64,000 bases of DNA from Burkholderiaceae bacterium. GTDB lineage: Bacteria > Pseudomonadota > Gammaproteobacteria > Burkholderiales > Burkholderiaceae_C. The DNA is taken from NCBI GenBank assembly GCA_018780645.1, contig JADMJJ010000014.1, positions 34,430 through 98,429 on the forward strand, given 5' to 3'. The translations under genes were made by a program, and so were the position numbers. The first letter of the stretch is position 1; each line of letters starts with the position of its first letter. Below, piece after piece: positions 47,524-56,995 of the stretch. The notes beneath the pieces are model-generated. The model did no database searches and was not told where the DNA came from. It worked only from the letters and a program-made list of their open reading frames with translations.

Positions 47524-48732
47524 TCAACTCTTGGCCAGAAAGGCCTTGATCAGGGGGCACAGGATGGCGACGATCTGGGCCGCCTCGGCCTCGCTCAGTA
47601 TCAGCGGCGGCACCAGGCGGATGACCTTGTCGGCGGTGACGCTGATCAGCAAGCCCGCATCGGCGGCCTGACCCAGCAGCACGCCGCAGGGGCGGTCCAG
47701 CTCGATGCCAATCATCAGGCCCTGGCCGCGGATCTCGGTCACGCCGCCCACACCCGCCAACTCACGCCGCAGACCATCGGTCAGCGCCGCGCCGACGGTG
47801 GCGGCATTGGCCATCAACCCATCCTCGACCATGATCTTCAGCGTCTCGACACCAGCGCGCATGGCCAGCGGGTTGCCGCCAAAGGTGGTGCCATGGTCGC
47901 CGGGGCGCAGCACGGTCGAGGCCTTGGGGCCGCAGACCACGGCGCCGATGGGCACACCCGAGCCCAGGCCCTTGGCCAGCGGCATCACATCCGGCACGAT
48001 GTCGGCCCACTGGTGGGCAAACCACTTGCCGGTGCGGCCGATGCCGCATTGCACCTCGTCCAGCATCAGCAGGATGTCGTGTGCATCACAGACGCGGCGC
48101 AGGTCTTTCAGGAACTGTATCGTCGCTGGGTTGATGCCGCCTTCGCCCTGAATCGTCTCCAGGAACACGGCGGTCACGTTCGGGTGAGCCTTGAGCGCGG
48201 CCTCGACGGCGACGATGTCGTTCAGCGGCACACGCACAAAACCCTCGACCAGCGGACCGAAGCCGGCCTGTATGCGCGGATTGGCCGTGGCCGACAGGGT
48301 GGCGATCGAGCGGCCATGGAAGGCACCCTCGAACACGATCACCTCGGGCTGATGGTTGCCGCGGTCGTGACCGTATTTGCGCGCGATCTTCAACGCGCCC
48401 TCGTTGGCCTCCAGGCCGGAGTTGCAATAGAACACCGTGTCCATGCCCGAGAACTCGGCCAGCATCGCCGCCAACTCCTCGCGCAGCGGCACGAAGTAGT
48501 AGTTGGAGCAGTGGATCAGCTTGGCGATCTGGTCCTGCAGGGCAGGCACCAGCTTCGGGTGGCCATGGCCCAGCGTGTTCACCGCGATGCCGCCCAGCCC
48601 GTCCAGGTATCGTCGACCCGCCGTGTCCCAGACCCAGCAACCCTTGCCATGGCTCAAGGCGATGGGCAGGCGGCCATAGGTGTGCATCACATGCGGTTCG
48701 GTCGGTACGGCAGGCTTCTCAGGGGCGTTCAT
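47524..48732 (-). CDS. argD: Acetylornithine aminotransferase
   Basis: PLP-dependent class III aminotransferase of arginine synthesis (also succinyldiaminopimelate activity in some bacteria). 402 residues from ATG 48732, with GGAGG 6 bp upstream. Motifs: VNTLGHGHPKLVPALQ, FYCNSGLEANEGALKIAR, FEGAFHGRSIATLSAT, FLETIQGEGGINP, MLDEVQCGIGRTGKWFAHQ and Lys254 in MPLAKGLGSGVPIGA as the Schiff-base lysine. First gene before argF. A terminator-like hairpin lies in its own leader. Confidence 0.95.
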   Translation of the reverse strand: MNAPEKPAVPTEPHVMHTYGRLPIALSHGKGCWVWDTAGRRYLDGLGGIAVNTLGHGHPKLVPALQDQIAKLIHCSNYYFVPLREELAAMLAEFSGMDTVFYCNSGLEANEGALKIARKYGHDRGNHQPEVIVFEGAFHGRSIATLSATANPRIQAGFGPLVEGFVRVPLNDIVAVEAALKAHPNVTAVFLETIQGEGGINPATIQFLKDLRRVCDAHDILLMLDEVQCGIGRTGKWFAHQWADIVPDVMPLAKGLGSGVPIGAVVCGPKASTVLRPGDHGTTFGGNPLAMRAGVETLKIMVEDGLMANAATVGAALTDGLRRELAGVGGVTEIRGQGLMIGIELDRPCGVLLGQAADAGLLISVTADKVIRLVPPLILSEAEAAQIVAILCPLIKAFLAKS

Positions 48733-48756
48733 CAATCCTCCAAAGGGGTTGCGGGA

Positions 48757-48789
48757 ATAAAAAAGGCATCCCGGAAATGCGGGGATGCC
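48757..48789 (-). terminator. Terminator-like hairpin in the argD leader
   Basis: Minus strand: GGCATCCC, loop of about 9 nt, GGGATGCC, then TTTTTT. It points toward argD, 25 bp before its start, with no minus-strand gene upstream. A TATAGA -10 candidate lies just upstream, so the hairpin would be at the very 5' end of the mRNA. It could be an attenuator or a 5' stabiliser. Confidence 0.5.
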
Positions 48790-48924
48790 TGATCCATTCT
48801 ATAGCGCTGATTTTGCTGAACAAGCCATTGCTGCCCAAAACCACCGGCCTGAAGCCTGTTGCGGGCGCCTGGCGTGCTGCGGTGCAACACAAGCAAGGCA
48901 CAATACTGGTTTTACTGTTCCAGC

Positions 48925-49263
48925 ATGACGCCGTCCCTCCCCAAACCCCGCGAAGTCTTTATCCAGGGCCTGACCCTGGAAGGCAAGACGTTCAGACCCA
49001 GCGACTGGGCCGAGCGGCTGGCCGGTGCGATGTCCTGCTTCCGCCCCGGTGGCGGCAAGGGCGGCATCGGCGCCTATATCGGCTACTCGCCCTATTGCGT
49101 GCCGCGCGTCATCAACGGCATCAAGTGCGTGATCGTCAACGAAGAGCTGAAAAGCCTGGAGCCCATGGCCTGGGACTTCGTGATGAACTTCGCCCGCGAC
49201 AACCGCTTGCAGGTGGCTGAGGCCTGCTTGCTGCCCGAGGGCGGGGTGCCAAACAAAGGTTGA
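48925..49263 (+). CDS. DUF3579 domain protein
   Basis: 112 residues from ATG 48925. Small soluble protein: REVFIQGLTLEGKTFRPSDWAERLAGAM, then YIGYSPYCVPRVINGIKCVIVNEEL and PMAWDFVMNFARDNRLQVAEACLL, matching the DUF3579 pattern. Conserved in Betaproteobacteria at this chromosomal place, between argD and rpsT. No function is known. Upstream 190 bp also contain the argD leader on the other strand. Followed by tandem hairpins shared with rpsT. Confidence 0.88.
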   Translation: MTPSLPKPREVFIQGLTLEGKTFRPSDWAERLAGAMSCFRPGGGKGGIGAYIGYSPYCVPRVINGIKCVIVNEELKSLEPMAWDFVMNFARDNRLQVAEACLLPEGGVPNKG

Positions 49264-49284
49264 TGCCTCGACCCGAATGCAAAA

Positions 49285-49331
49285 GGCCCGCCGAAGCGGG
49301 CCAGTAAACAAAAAGCCCGCCGAAGCGGGCT
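49285..49331. terminator. Tandem hairpin terminators between DUF3579 and rpsT
   Basis: Two similar hairpins: GGCCCGC-CGAA-GCGGGCC (49285-49302) and AGCCCGC-CGAA-GCGGGCT (49314-49331). On the minus strand each is followed by a T-run, giving rpsT two terminators in a row; on the plus strand the second runs into TTTGTGCTTT and can serve DUF3579. Confidence 0.88.
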
Positions 49332-49355
49332 TTGTGCTTTGCACCAGGGAGGCTG

Positions 49356-49658
49356 TTAGGCGGCTGCAGCCAGCGCCTTGATCTTCGCAGACAGACGGCT
49401 CTTGTGACGAGCAGCCTTGTTCTTGTGGAAGATGCCCTTGTCAGCCACCGAGTCGATGACGGTCTGAGCGGACTGGAACAGCTCGGCTGCCTTGGCCTTG
49501 TCGCCAGTCAGCACAGCTTTTTGCACGTTCTTGATGACCGTGCGGAATTTGGAGCGCAGCGCCGTGTTGGCGGCGTTCAGCTTGACGTCTTGGCGAGCGC
49601 GTTTGCGACCCGATGCCAGACGGACGGTTTTCTTTTTGGCTTTGGAAGAAGTGGCCAT
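49356..49658 (-). CDS. rpsT: 30S ribosomal protein S20
   Basis: 100-residue basic protein that binds the 5' domain and helix 44 of 16S rRNA. From ATG 49658 the sequence is [20 protein letters not shown] with later [23 protein letters not shown], and it ends in a helix-rich [12 protein letters not shown], all typical of S20. The frame is open upstream but only by chance. The AT-rich 49659-49720 stretch should hold its promoter (TATAGCATTTG-like region on either strand). Divergent from murJ. Confidence 0.97.
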   Translation of the reverse strand: MATSSKAKKKTVRLASGRKRARQDVKLNAANTALRSKFRTVIKNVQKAVLTGDKAKAAELFQSAQTVIDSVADKGIFHKNKAARHKSRLSAKIKALAAAA

Positions 49659-49852
49659 GCTGTAATGGTGCCCAGTTGGTGCAAAGACGACGAGTATAGC
49701 ATTTGTACGGCCACTTAGCCAAGTTCGGTGACGGGGTCGAGTCAGAGACCGTGCAAAAACCGGCGTTGCGATGGCGGGCACGGCCTGGCCGGACCCGATA
49801 ATGCGGCCGTTCATCCTGCGCCCAGGCGCCCCAATGCTCATCGTCTCACTAC

Positions 49853-51418
49853 ATGAATCTTCTACGGGCTGCCTCGATTGTTTCCCTGTTGACCCTGGTG
49901 TCCCGCATCACCGGCCTGGTGCGCGAGCAGATGGTGGCCTCGCTGTTTGGCGCCAATGCGATGACCGACGCCTTCAATGTGGCGTTCCGCATCCCGAATC
50001 TGCTGCGCCGGCTGTTCGCCGAGGGCGCCTTCTCTCAGGCCTTCGTGCCATTGCTGGCCACCACCCGAGCCGAGCGCGGTGACGAGGCCACGCAGGCGCT
50101 GATCGATGCCGCCGCCACGCTGCTGGCCTGGGCGCTGCTGGCGACCTGCGCTCTAGGGGTGCTTGTCGCGCCGGCCCTGGTCTGGCTGCTGGCCTCGGGC
50201 ATGACAGGGGAGGGCCATGACGCTGCGGTGGTGATGACACGCTTCATGTTTCCCTATATCGGCCTGATTTCGATGGTCTCGCTGGCCGCCGGTGTGCTCA
50301 ACACCTGGAAGAAGTTCGTCGTGCCGGCCGCCACGCCGGTGCTGCTGAACCTGTCCTGGATCGCCGCCGGCTGGTGGCTGTCGCCCTATATGCCCGGCTG
50401 GGGCCTGCCGCCCATCTATGCCTTGGCCGTCGGTGTGATGATTGGTGGCGTGCTGCAGCTGGCCGTGCAGGTGCCCGCGCTGATGCGCATCGGCCGGCTG
50501 CCGCGCATCGCGTTGAATCCCAAGCGCTTGAAGACCGCCTGGCAGCACGAGGGGGTGCGCAATCTGGTGCGGCGCATGGGGCCGGCGGTGCTGGGCGTGT
50601 CGGTGGCACCGGTGTCCTTGATGATCAATAGCCAGATCGCCTCGCATATTGCCGTCGGCGCCATGTCCTGGCTGACCTATGCCGACCGCCTGATGGAGTT
50701 GCCCACCGCCCTGCTGGGCATTGCGCTGAGCGTGGTGCTGACCGCCCAGCTGGCCGCGGCCCAGGGCCGGGGCGATACGGCCGCCTATTCGGCCCTGCTC
50801 GACTGGGGCCTGCGCCTGGTGCTGCTGCTGGCCCTGCCTTGCGCGGTGGCCCTGCTGGTGTTCGCCCAGCCGATGGTGGCCGTGCTCTACCACCGCGGCG
50901 CCTTCCAGGCCGCCGATGTGCAGAACACCACCCTGGCGCTGATGGGCTATGGCGTGGGCCTGTTGGGCATCATCGCCGTCAAGGTGCTGGCGCCGGCCTT
51001 CTATGCCCGGCAGGACTACCGCACGCCGCTGCGCATCAGCATCATCTCGCTGGTGGTGACTCAGGGGCTCAATTTGCTGTTCGTGCCCAGGTTGGGCATT
51101 GCCGGGCTGACCCTGTCGATCGGTGTGGCGGCGTTGCTGAACGCCCTTCTGCTGTTCCGCGGCCTTCGGAAGCTGGGCGGCTACAGCGCCCAGGCAGGTT
51201 GGACGGGCTTTGCGCTGCGCATCGTCATCGGCTCGGCCTTGATGGGCGGGCTGATGTGGGCGGCAGCTCACTACCTCGACTGGATCGCGCTGGGCGCCAC
51301 CGACGGCCTGCGCGCGCTGTATCTGGCCGGCGTGCTGCTCGCCTCGGCCATCGTCTATTTCGCGGCGCTGCTGCTGCTGGGCATCAATTTGCGCCAGTTT
51401 GCGAAACGGACGGTCTAG
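49853..51418 (+). CDS. murJ: Lipid II flippase MurJ
   Basis: Inner-membrane MOP-superfamily protein that flips lipid II for peptidoglycan synthesis. 521 residues (E. coli 511) with about 14 membrane helices. Family motifs: [64 protein letters not shown] region (residues 24-65), [40 protein letters not shown] and [10 protein letters not shown]. Essential in most bacteria. Upstream 190 bp shared with rpsT. Confidence 0.96.
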   Translation: MNLLRAASIVSLLTLVSRITGLVREQMVASLFGANAMTDAFNVAFRIPNLLRRLFAEGAFSQAFVPLLATTRAERGDEATQALIDAAATLLAWALLATCALGVLVAPALVWLLASGMTGEGHDAAVVMTRFMFPYIGLISMVSLAAGVLNTWKKFVVPAATPVLLNLSWIAAGWWLSPYMPGWGLPPIYALAVGVMIGGVLQLAVQVPALMRIGRLPRIALNPKRLKTAWQHEGVRNLVRRMGPAVLGVSVAPVSLMINSQIASHIAVGAMSWLTYADRLMELPTALLGIALSVVLTAQLAAAQGRGDTAAYSALLDWGLRLVLLLALPCAVALLVFAQPMVAVLYHRGAFQAADVQNTTLALMGYGVGLLGIIAVKVLAPAFYARQDYRTPLRISIISLVVTQGLNLLFVPRLGIAGLTLSIGVAALLNALLLFRGLRKLGGYSAQAGWTGFALRIVIGSALMGGLMWAAAHYLDWIALGATDGLRALYLAGVLLASAIVYFAALLLLGINLRQFAKRTV

Positions 51419-51437
51419 ACCCTCCTAAACTGTGACC

Positions 51438-52322
51438 ATGAGTTCATCCCTACGCCTGGAGGCGCCCAGCGCGCTGGAATACTTCCAAAGCCTGGTGGCC
51501 GATGACGCCAGCCTGCCGCTGTTCGAGACGGCCGTGTCCCTGGCCCAGGACGAGTTCGCCGGCCTCGACGTGCAGTCGGTGCTGGCCGAGATGGACGCGC
51601 TGGGCGCGCGTCTGCGCCGGCGCATTCCGGCCGACAGCAGCCCGACCAACAAGCTGCGCTGGCTGAACAGCTATTTCTTCCAGGAGCTGGGCTTCGCCGG
51701 CAACGTCAACAACTTCTACGACATGCACAACAGCTTTGTGCATCAGGTCCTGAGCCGTCGGCGCGGCATACCGATCACCCTGGCGCTGATCTATATGGAG
51801 CTGGCCGGCCAGATCGGCCTGCTGGCCCGGGGTATTTCGTTCCCGGGTCATTTCCTGGTCAAGCTGCGCATGTCGCAGGGCGAGGTGGTGATAGACCCAT
51901 TCACCGGCAACTCGCTGTCGCGCGAGCATCTGGAGGAGTTGCTGACCCCCTACCGCCAGGCCCAGGGCGAGACCGGTGGGCCGGACGGCCAGGAGCCGGC
52001 GACGCCGCTGGCGCTGTTCTTGCGACCGGCGGCGCCACGCGAGGTGATTGCCCGCATGTTGCGCAATCTGAAGGAAATCCACCGCAGCAATCTGGACTGG
52101 GCCCGGGTGCTGGCGGTGATGCAGCGCCTGGTGCTGCTGCTGCCCGATGCCCCGGCCGAGCGGCGCGACCGTGGCCAGGCCTTTGAACATCTGGGCCACT
52201 TCGACGCGGCGGCGGCCGACTATGTGCTGTATCTGGAGCAGTGCCCCGACGCGCCGGACCATGCCAGCGTCAAGCAGCGCCTGTTCGGGCTGCGCGGTGA
52301 CGGCCGCTATCGCCTGCACTAG
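51438..52322 (+). CDS. SirB1/transglutaminase-like TPR protein
   Basis: 294 residues from ATG 51438. N-terminal helices, then a transglutaminase-like core: NNFYDMHNSFVHQVLSRRRGIPITLALIYMELA (region about 95-130; Arg-Arg-Gly-Ile-Pro-Ile is the SirB1 mark), GISFPGHFLVKLRM and IDPFTGNSLSREHLEELL. A C-terminal TPR-like part (RSNLDWARVLAVMQRLVLLL to AAAADYVLYLEQCPDA) completes the SirB1 pattern. Possibly a non-catalytic protease-like scaffold; function is not known. Sits 19 bp after murJ. Confidence 0.88.
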   Translation: MSSSLRLEAPSALEYFQSLVADDASLPLFETAVSLAQDEFAGLDVQSVLAEMDALGARLRRRIPADSSPTNKLRWLNSYFFQELGFAGNVNNFYDMHNSFVHQVLSRRRGIPITLALIYMELAGQIGLLARGISFPGHFLVKLRMSQGEVVIDPFTGNSLSREHLEELLTPYRQAQGETGGPDGQEPATPLALFLRPAAPREVIARMLRNLKEIHRSNLDWARVLAVMQRLVLLLPDAPAERRDRGQAFEHLGHFDAAAADYVLYLEQCPDAPDHASVKQRLFGLRGDGRYRLH

Positions 52323-52403
52323 CAGCCGGCGTCGCCGCCTTAGAATCCCGGCCGGCAGCCGCAAACTGCCATCGCCCACATTTTCAGGACTCACCCACCG
52401 CGG

Positions 52404-53465
52404 ATGAACCTCAGCCCCCACCAACGCAAAGCCCTCAGCTGGGCGGCCCTGGCCGCCTCGTTCTTTGCCGTTCTCTGGCTGCTGTCGCCGGTGCTGGCGC
52501 CCTTCATCGTCGCGGCCCTGCTGGCCTATGCCCTGCATCCGGCCGTCGAGCGCCTGGTCGCCCGTGGCGTGCCGCGCCTGGCGGCGGTGCTGCTGCTGGA
52601 GACGGCCTTCTGCCTCGGTGTGCTGGCCCTGATGCTGCTGATCGTGCCCATACTGAGCAAGGAGCTGCCCCTGCTGCGCGACCAGATCCCGCGCGTGGCG
52701 GCTGCGCTGAACGAGCATCTGGTGCCCTGGCTGGCCCAGTTTGGCATCAATGTCTCGCTGGACACGGCCAGCATCAAGGCCTTTGTCGTCAAGTACCTGG
52801 ACGCCAATCTGGAAGACTGGCTGGCCACCGCGCTGAGCTCGGCCCGCATCGGCGGCAGCTTTGTGCTGGCCATCGTTGGCAATGCGGTGCTGATGCCTGT
52901 GGTGCTGTTCTATCTGCTGATGGACTGGAACTCGCTGCGCGAGCGGGTCTGGGCCCTGGTGCCGCCGCGCGTGCGCGAGCCCACGGCGGCTTTTCTGGCG
53001 GATTGCGATGCGATGCTAGGTCAGTACCTGCGCGGCCAGATCCTGGTGATGCTGATACTGGCGGTGTTCTACAGCGCGGCCCTGGCCTTGGCGCGGTTCG
53101 ATCTGGCCCTGCCGGTGGGTGTGTTCACCGGCCTGGCGGTGTTCATCCCCTACGTCGGCTTCGGACTGGGCTTGCTGCTGGCCCTGCTGGCCGGGGTGCT
53201 GCAGTTCGCCAGCCTCTATGGCGTGGTGGCCGTGGCGCTGATCTTCGGCCTGGGTCAGGTGCTGGAAAGCTTTGTGCTGACACCGCGCCTGGTCGGCGAG
53301 CGCATAGGCCTGAGCCCGCTGACGGTGATCTTCGCGCTGCTGGCCTTTGGCCATCTGTTCGGCTTTGTCGGCGTGATGATCGCGCTGCCGGCCAGCGCTC
53401 TGGGTGTGGTGGCCGGCATGCGCCTGCACCGCCTGTATCTGAACAGCCCCCTGTTCAAGGGCTGA
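52404..53465 (+). CDS. AI-2E/PerM family inner-membrane transporter
   Basis: 353 residues with about eight membrane helices. Typical features: N-terminal pair of helices (LLSPVLAPFIVAALLAYAL), a soluble region (PRVAAALNEHLVPWLAQFGI), MDWNSLRERVWALVPPRVRE, GQYLRGQILVMLILAVFYSA and IPYVGFGLGLLLALLAG, and the end motif GFVGVMIALPASALGVV. Members include TqsA, PerM and sodium/proton antiporters, so the substrate is not defined. Precedes hda by 17 bp, a common arrangement in Betaproteobacteria and Gammaproteobacteria. Confidence 0.93.
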   Translation: MNLSPHQRKALSWAALAASFFAVLWLLSPVLAPFIVAALLAYALHPAVERLVARGVPRLAAVLLLETAFCLGVLALMLLIVPILSKELPLLRDQIPRVAAALNEHLVPWLAQFGINVSLDTASIKAFVVKYLDANLEDWLATALSSARIGGSFVLAIVGNAVLMPVVLFYLLMDWNSLRERVWALVPPRVREPTAAFLADCDAMLGQYLRGQILVMLILAVFYSAALALARFDLALPVGVFTGLAVFIPYVGFGLGLLLALLAGVLQFASLYGVVAVALIFGLGQVLESFVLTPRLVGERIGLSPLTVIFALLAFGHLFGFVGVMIALPASALGVVAGMRLHRLYLNSPLFKG

Positions 53466-53482
53466 ACCGGGATGTTGCGCCG

Positions 53483-54163
53483 TTGAAGCAGATTCCCCTG
53501 TCACTGGGCCCCGAGCCCACCTTGAGCTTTGACAGCTTCCTGCCCGGCGCCAATGCCGCGGCGCTGGCTCATCTGCAGGGCCTGAGCGCCGGCTCGCCGC
53601 CGGTGTTTCTGTGGGGGGCGCACGGCAGCGGCAAGACCCATGTGCTGCGGGCGCTGGCGCAACGCTGGCAGCAGCAGGGCGGGCAGGTGGGTTGGTATGA
53701 CCTGCAAACGCCGCTGCCCTGGGGCGTGGATGCCAACCAGAGCCTGCTGCTGATGGACGACTGCGATCTGTTCGACGCCGATCGCCAGCATGCCGCCTTC
53801 GCGCTGTTCGTCGAGGCCGCGACCCTGGGCCTGTCGGTGGTGGCTTCGGGCGCCTTGCCGCCGGTCGATCTGGCCGTGCGCGAGGACCTGCGTACCCGTC
53901 TGGGCTGGGGGCCGGTGTTCGGCCTGCAGCCCTTGAGCGAGCCGGAGATGCGGGCGGCGCTGCGCCGCGAGGCCGACCGCCGGGGTATCTTCCTCTCCGA
54001 CGAGGTGATGGATTACTTGCTAACCCGCTTTGCGCGGGACCTGAAACACCTGATGCAGCTGCTGGACAGGCTGGATGTGTTCGCGATGTCGCACAAGCGC
54101 GGCGTGACCGTGCCCCTGCTCAAGCAGATGCTTGCCGATGCTGAAGAAGACGTGAAACCATGA
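53483..54163 (+). CDS. hda: DnaA regulatory inactivator Hda
   Basis: 226-residue DnaA-like AAA+ protein that, with the DNA-loaded sliding clamp, triggers DnaA-ATP hydrolysis (RIDA). Start is TTG 53483; the ATG at 53472 meets a stop after four codons. The N-terminal KQIPLSL contains the clamp-binding motif, followed by SFDSFLPGANAAAL, Walker A GAHGSGKT (45-52), Walker B LLLMDDCD, a box VII-like RLGWGPVFGLQPL and C-terminal DLKHLMQLLDRLD. Overlaps the HAD gene by 4 bp. Confidence 0.92.
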   Translation: MKQIPLSLGPEPTLSFDSFLPGANAAALAHLQGLSAGSPPVFLWGAHGSGKTHVLRALAQRWQQQGGQVGWYDLQTPLPWGVDANQSLLLMDDCDLFDADRQHAAFALFVEAATLGLSVVASGALPPVDLAVREDLRTRLGWGPVFGLQPLSEPEMRAALRREADRRGIFLSDEVMDYLLTRFARDLKHLMQLLDRLDVFAMSHKRGVTVPLLKQMLADAEEDVKP

Positions 54164-54840
54164 ATCTGACCCTTTTCGACCTCGATGGCACGCTGATCCC
54201 CAGCGACTCCGACCACGCCTTCGGCCAGTTCATGGTCGATATCGGCTGGACCGATGGCGAGCGCTGGGCGCGCCGCAATGACGAGTTCTACGCCCAGTAC
54301 CAGGCTGGCCGGCTTGACCTGGACGCCTATGTCGATTTCGCCACCTCGGTGTGGCGGGCCCGGCCCCCGGCCGAGTACCTGGCGGCGCGCCAGCGCTTCA
54401 TGCGCGAAGTGATGGCGCCGGCGATGCACGACAATGCTCGTTCCCTGGTGCGCAATCATCAGCAGGCCGGCGACCTGGTGGCCATCGTCACGGCGACGAA
54501 TGAATTCGTCACCGAGCCGATCGCCGAGGCCTTTGGCGTGCCGCATCTGATTGCCGTGGAACTGGAGCGTCTGGCCGCCGTGGAAGGCCATGCGCCCTAT
54601 ACCGGCGCGGTGCGCGGCGTGCCCTCGTACCAGGCCGGCAAGATCACGCGGGTGCAGGACTGGCTGCTGGCCCAGGGCCGGCGCTGGGAGGATTTCGAGC
54701 GCATCACGTTCTACAGTGATTCAATCAACGACCTGCCCTTGCTGGAGCGGGTGAGCCATCCGGTGGCCACCAACCCGACCCCGGCACTGGAGCACATTGC
54801 GCGCGAGCGCGGCTGGACCATTCTGAAACTCTTCGCATGA
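54160..54840 (+). CDS. HAD-IB family hydrolase (SerB-like)
   Basis: 226 residues. HAD motif I LFDLDGTLIPSDSD (nucleophile Asp7 and Asp9), motif II IVTATNEF (T), motif III Lys in YQAGKITRVQDWL, motif IV YSDSINDLPLLE. The helical C1 cap fits subfamily IB, close to phosphoserine phosphatase-like and histidinol-phosphatase-like enzymes of Burkholderiales, but exact substrate is not set. Overlaps hda and pcnB by 4 bp each, indicating tight coupling. Confidence 0.9.
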   Translation: MNLTLFDLDGTLIPSDSDHAFGQFMVDIGWTDGERWARRNDEFYAQYQAGRLDLDAYVDFATSVWRARPPAEYLAARQRFMREVMAPAMHDNARSLVRNHQQAGDLVAIVTATNEFVTEPIAEAFGVPHLIAVELERLAAVEGHAPYTGAVRGVPSYQAGKITRVQDWLLAQGRRWEDFERITFYSDSINDLPLLERVSHPVATNPTPALEHIARERGWTILKLFA

Positions 54841-56417
54841 TCAAGACCTTCATAGACAAGCTGCTGGGCAAGCCCGGGGCCGGCGCCAAGGGCGCCAAGA
54901 GCGTGTTGGGCAAGCGCGTCGAAATTCCGCTGGCCGAGCATCAGATCGACAAGACCCTGCTCGACGACCACGCGGTGCGCGTCGTCAAGACCCTGGTCGA
55001 TGCCGGCTTCGAGGCCTTTATCGTCGGCGGCGCGGTGCGCGACCTGGTGGTCGGCAAGCGACCCAAGGACTTCGATGTGGCCACCAATGCCACGCCCGAG
55101 GACGTGAAGCGCCTGTTCCGCCGCGCCTTCATCATCGGCCGGCGCTTTCGCATCGTCCACGTGGTTTTCGGCCGTGGGCGCGAGCATGAGGTGATCGAGG
55201 TCTCGACCTTCCGCGCGCTGCTGGTCAATGACGATGCCGAGCAGGTGGCCGGCAACGAGAAGACCTCCAAGGCCGAGATGGCCGGCAAGAGCCATGTGGT
55301 GGATGCCAGCGGCCGCGTGCTGCGCGACAACGTCTGGGGCCCTCAGATCGAGGATGCGGCGCGCCGCGACTTCACCATCAACGCGATGTACTACGACCCG
55401 GTGCGCGAGGTGGTGGTGGACTATCACAAGGGCCTGGCCGATGCGCGCAAGAAGGTGCTGCGCATGATCGGCGACCCGGAGACCCGGTACCGCGAAGACC
55501 CGGTGCGCATCATCCGCGTGGTGCGTTTCGCCGCCAAGCTGGGCTTCGATATCGAGCCAAAGACCCGCGCGCCGATCAAGAAGATGGCCGAGCAGCTGGT
55601 CAATGTGCCGGCCTCACGCATGTTCGACGAGATGATCAAGCTCCTGCAGACCGGCCATTCGCTGGCGAGCCTGGAAGAGCTGCGCAAGCAGGGTCTGCAC
55701 AAGGGCATCTTCCCGATTCTCGACGTGGTGCTGGAAGACGCGCATCGCAAGGACGGCCGCGACGCCTTCGTCAAGCGTGCGCTGGAAGACACCGATCTGC
55801 GCGTCAACGAGGGCCGCGGCGTGTCGCCCAGCTTCATGCTGGCCTGCATGCTGTGGCATGACGTGCTGGACCACTGGAACCGGCTGAAGGCCGGCGGCGA
55901 GCCGCCGGTGCCGGCGCTGCAGCAGGCGATCGAGACGGTGTTCGATGCCCGCATCGGCGACATCTCGGGCCGAGGCCGCCTGGCCGGTGATATGCGCGAG
56001 ATCTGGATGATGCAGCCCCGCTTCGAGCGCCGCAGCGGCAACGGCCCGCTGGGTCTGGTGGACCAGCCGCGCTACCGCGCCGGCTTTGACTTCCTGCGAC
56101 TGCGCGCCGACGCTGGCGAGGTGGATCCCGCCCTGGCCGACTGGTGGGAAGACTTTGCACTGGGCAGCGATGACGAGCGCCAGGCGCTGCTGGAGGTGGC
56201 CCGCGAGGCCGATCGCCTGCGCCGCGGCAACAGCCCGGCACGCGCCGAAGGCGCTGCGGCCGGGCCTCGCACTCCGCGCCCGGAGGCGGCGGATGGTGAA
56301 GGCGAGGGCAACGCCCCAGCCGCCAAGAAACGCCGTCGCCGCCGCAAGCCGGCCTCCCGCGGCGGTGCGGGCGGTGGTTCCGAGGGCGGTGCGCCGCCGC
56401 CGGCCGCCGAGCACTGA
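54837..56417 (+). CDS. pcnB: Poly(A) polymerase I
   Basis: 526 residues. Class II nucleotidyltransferase that adds poly(A) tails to mRNA 3' ends and so speeds decay. Head motif FIVGGAVRDLVVGKRPKDFDVATNA with catalytic Asp78 and Asp80; then RRFRIVHVVFGRG, DAARRDFTINAMYYD and GDPETRYREDPVRIIRVVRF (quoted as GDPETRYREDPVRII). The C-terminal part ends in a basic, disordered tail rich in Lys/Arg (KKRRRRRKPASRGG) as in other PcnB. Followed by folK 12 bp later, a conserved pair. Confidence 0.95.
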   Translation: MIKTFIDKLLGKPGAGAKGAKSVLGKRVEIPLAEHQIDKTLLDDHAVRVVKTLVDAGFEAFIVGGAVRDLVVGKRPKDFDVATNATPEDVKRLFRRAFIIGRRFRIVHVVFGRGREHEVIEVSTFRALLVNDDAEQVAGNEKTSKAEMAGKSHVVDASGRVLRDNVWGPQIEDAARRDFTINAMYYDPVREVVVDYHKGLADARKKVLRMIGDPETRYREDPVRIIRVVRFAAKLGFDIEPKTRAPIKKMAEQLVNVPASRMFDEMIKLLQTGHSLASLEELRKQGLHKGIFPILDVVLEDAHRKDGRDAFVKRALEDTDLRVNEGRGVSPSFMLACMLWHDVLDHWNRLKAGGEPPVPALQQAIETVFDARIGDISGRGRLAGDMREIWMMQPRFERRSGNGPLGLVDQPRYRAGFDFLRLRADAGEVDPALADWWEDFALGSDDERQALLEVAREADRLRRGNSPARAEGAAAGPRTPRPEAADGEGEGNAPAAKKRRRRRKPASRGGAGGGSEGGAPPPAAEH

Positions 56418-56429
56418 GCCGTCATACCG

Positions 56430-56915
56430 ATGGAGAAGGTCTTCATCGGCCTGGGCGCCAATCTCGGCGACGCCCGCATCACCCTGGACGCCGCGCTGGA
56501 GGCCCTGCGGAACCTGCCGCAGTCCGAGTGGCTGGGCCGCTCGTCCATCTACCGCACGGCGCCGGTCGATGCCAGCGGCCCCGACTACCTGAACGCGGTG
56601 GCGGCCCTGCGCACCAGTCTGTCACCGCAGGACCTGCTGGCCGCCTTGCAGGCCATCGAGCAGGCCCATGGCCGTGAGCGGCCCTACCGCAACGCGCCGC
56701 GCACGCTTGATCTGGACCTGCTGCTCTATGGCAGCCGGGTGCTGGAGACGCCGGCACTGCGGCTGCCCCATCCGCGCATGCATCAGCGCGCCTTTGTGCT
56801 GGCGCCGTTGCTCGAAGTCGAGCCGGGCGTGGAGATTCCGGGGCTAGGCCCTGCTGCCGATTGGCTGGCCGGCCTGGTGGATCAGCCGCTGCAGCGCCTG
56901 GGCGAATCGCTCTAA
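56430..56915 (+). CDS. folK: 2-amino-4-hydroxy-6-hydroxymethyldihydropteridine pyrophosphokinase
   Basis: 161-residue HPPK of folate synthesis, transferring pyrophosphate from ATP to the pterin. Motifs: FIGLGANLGDARITLDAAL, SSIYRTAPVDASGPDYLNAV and the signature RPYRNAPRTLDLDLLLYG with the two Mg-binding Asp, followed by LRLPHPRMHQRAFVLAPLLE. Cytoplasmic. Last gene of the hda-HAD-pcnB-folK run. Confidence 0.96.
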   Translation: MEKVFIGLGANLGDARITLDAALEALRNLPQSEWLGRSSIYRTAPVDASGPDYLNAVAALRTSLSPQDLLAALQAIEQAHGRERPYRNAPRTLDLDLLLYGSRVLETPALRLPHPRMHQRAFVLAPLLEVEPGVEIPGLGPAADWLAGLVDQPLQRLGESL

Positions 56916-56995
56916 ATTGCGGTTTCCCTGCCCGATTGGGCAAAGCCGGATGCGAGAGATCCGGCCTTCGCACGTACACTTCGCACCCGTCGTGT

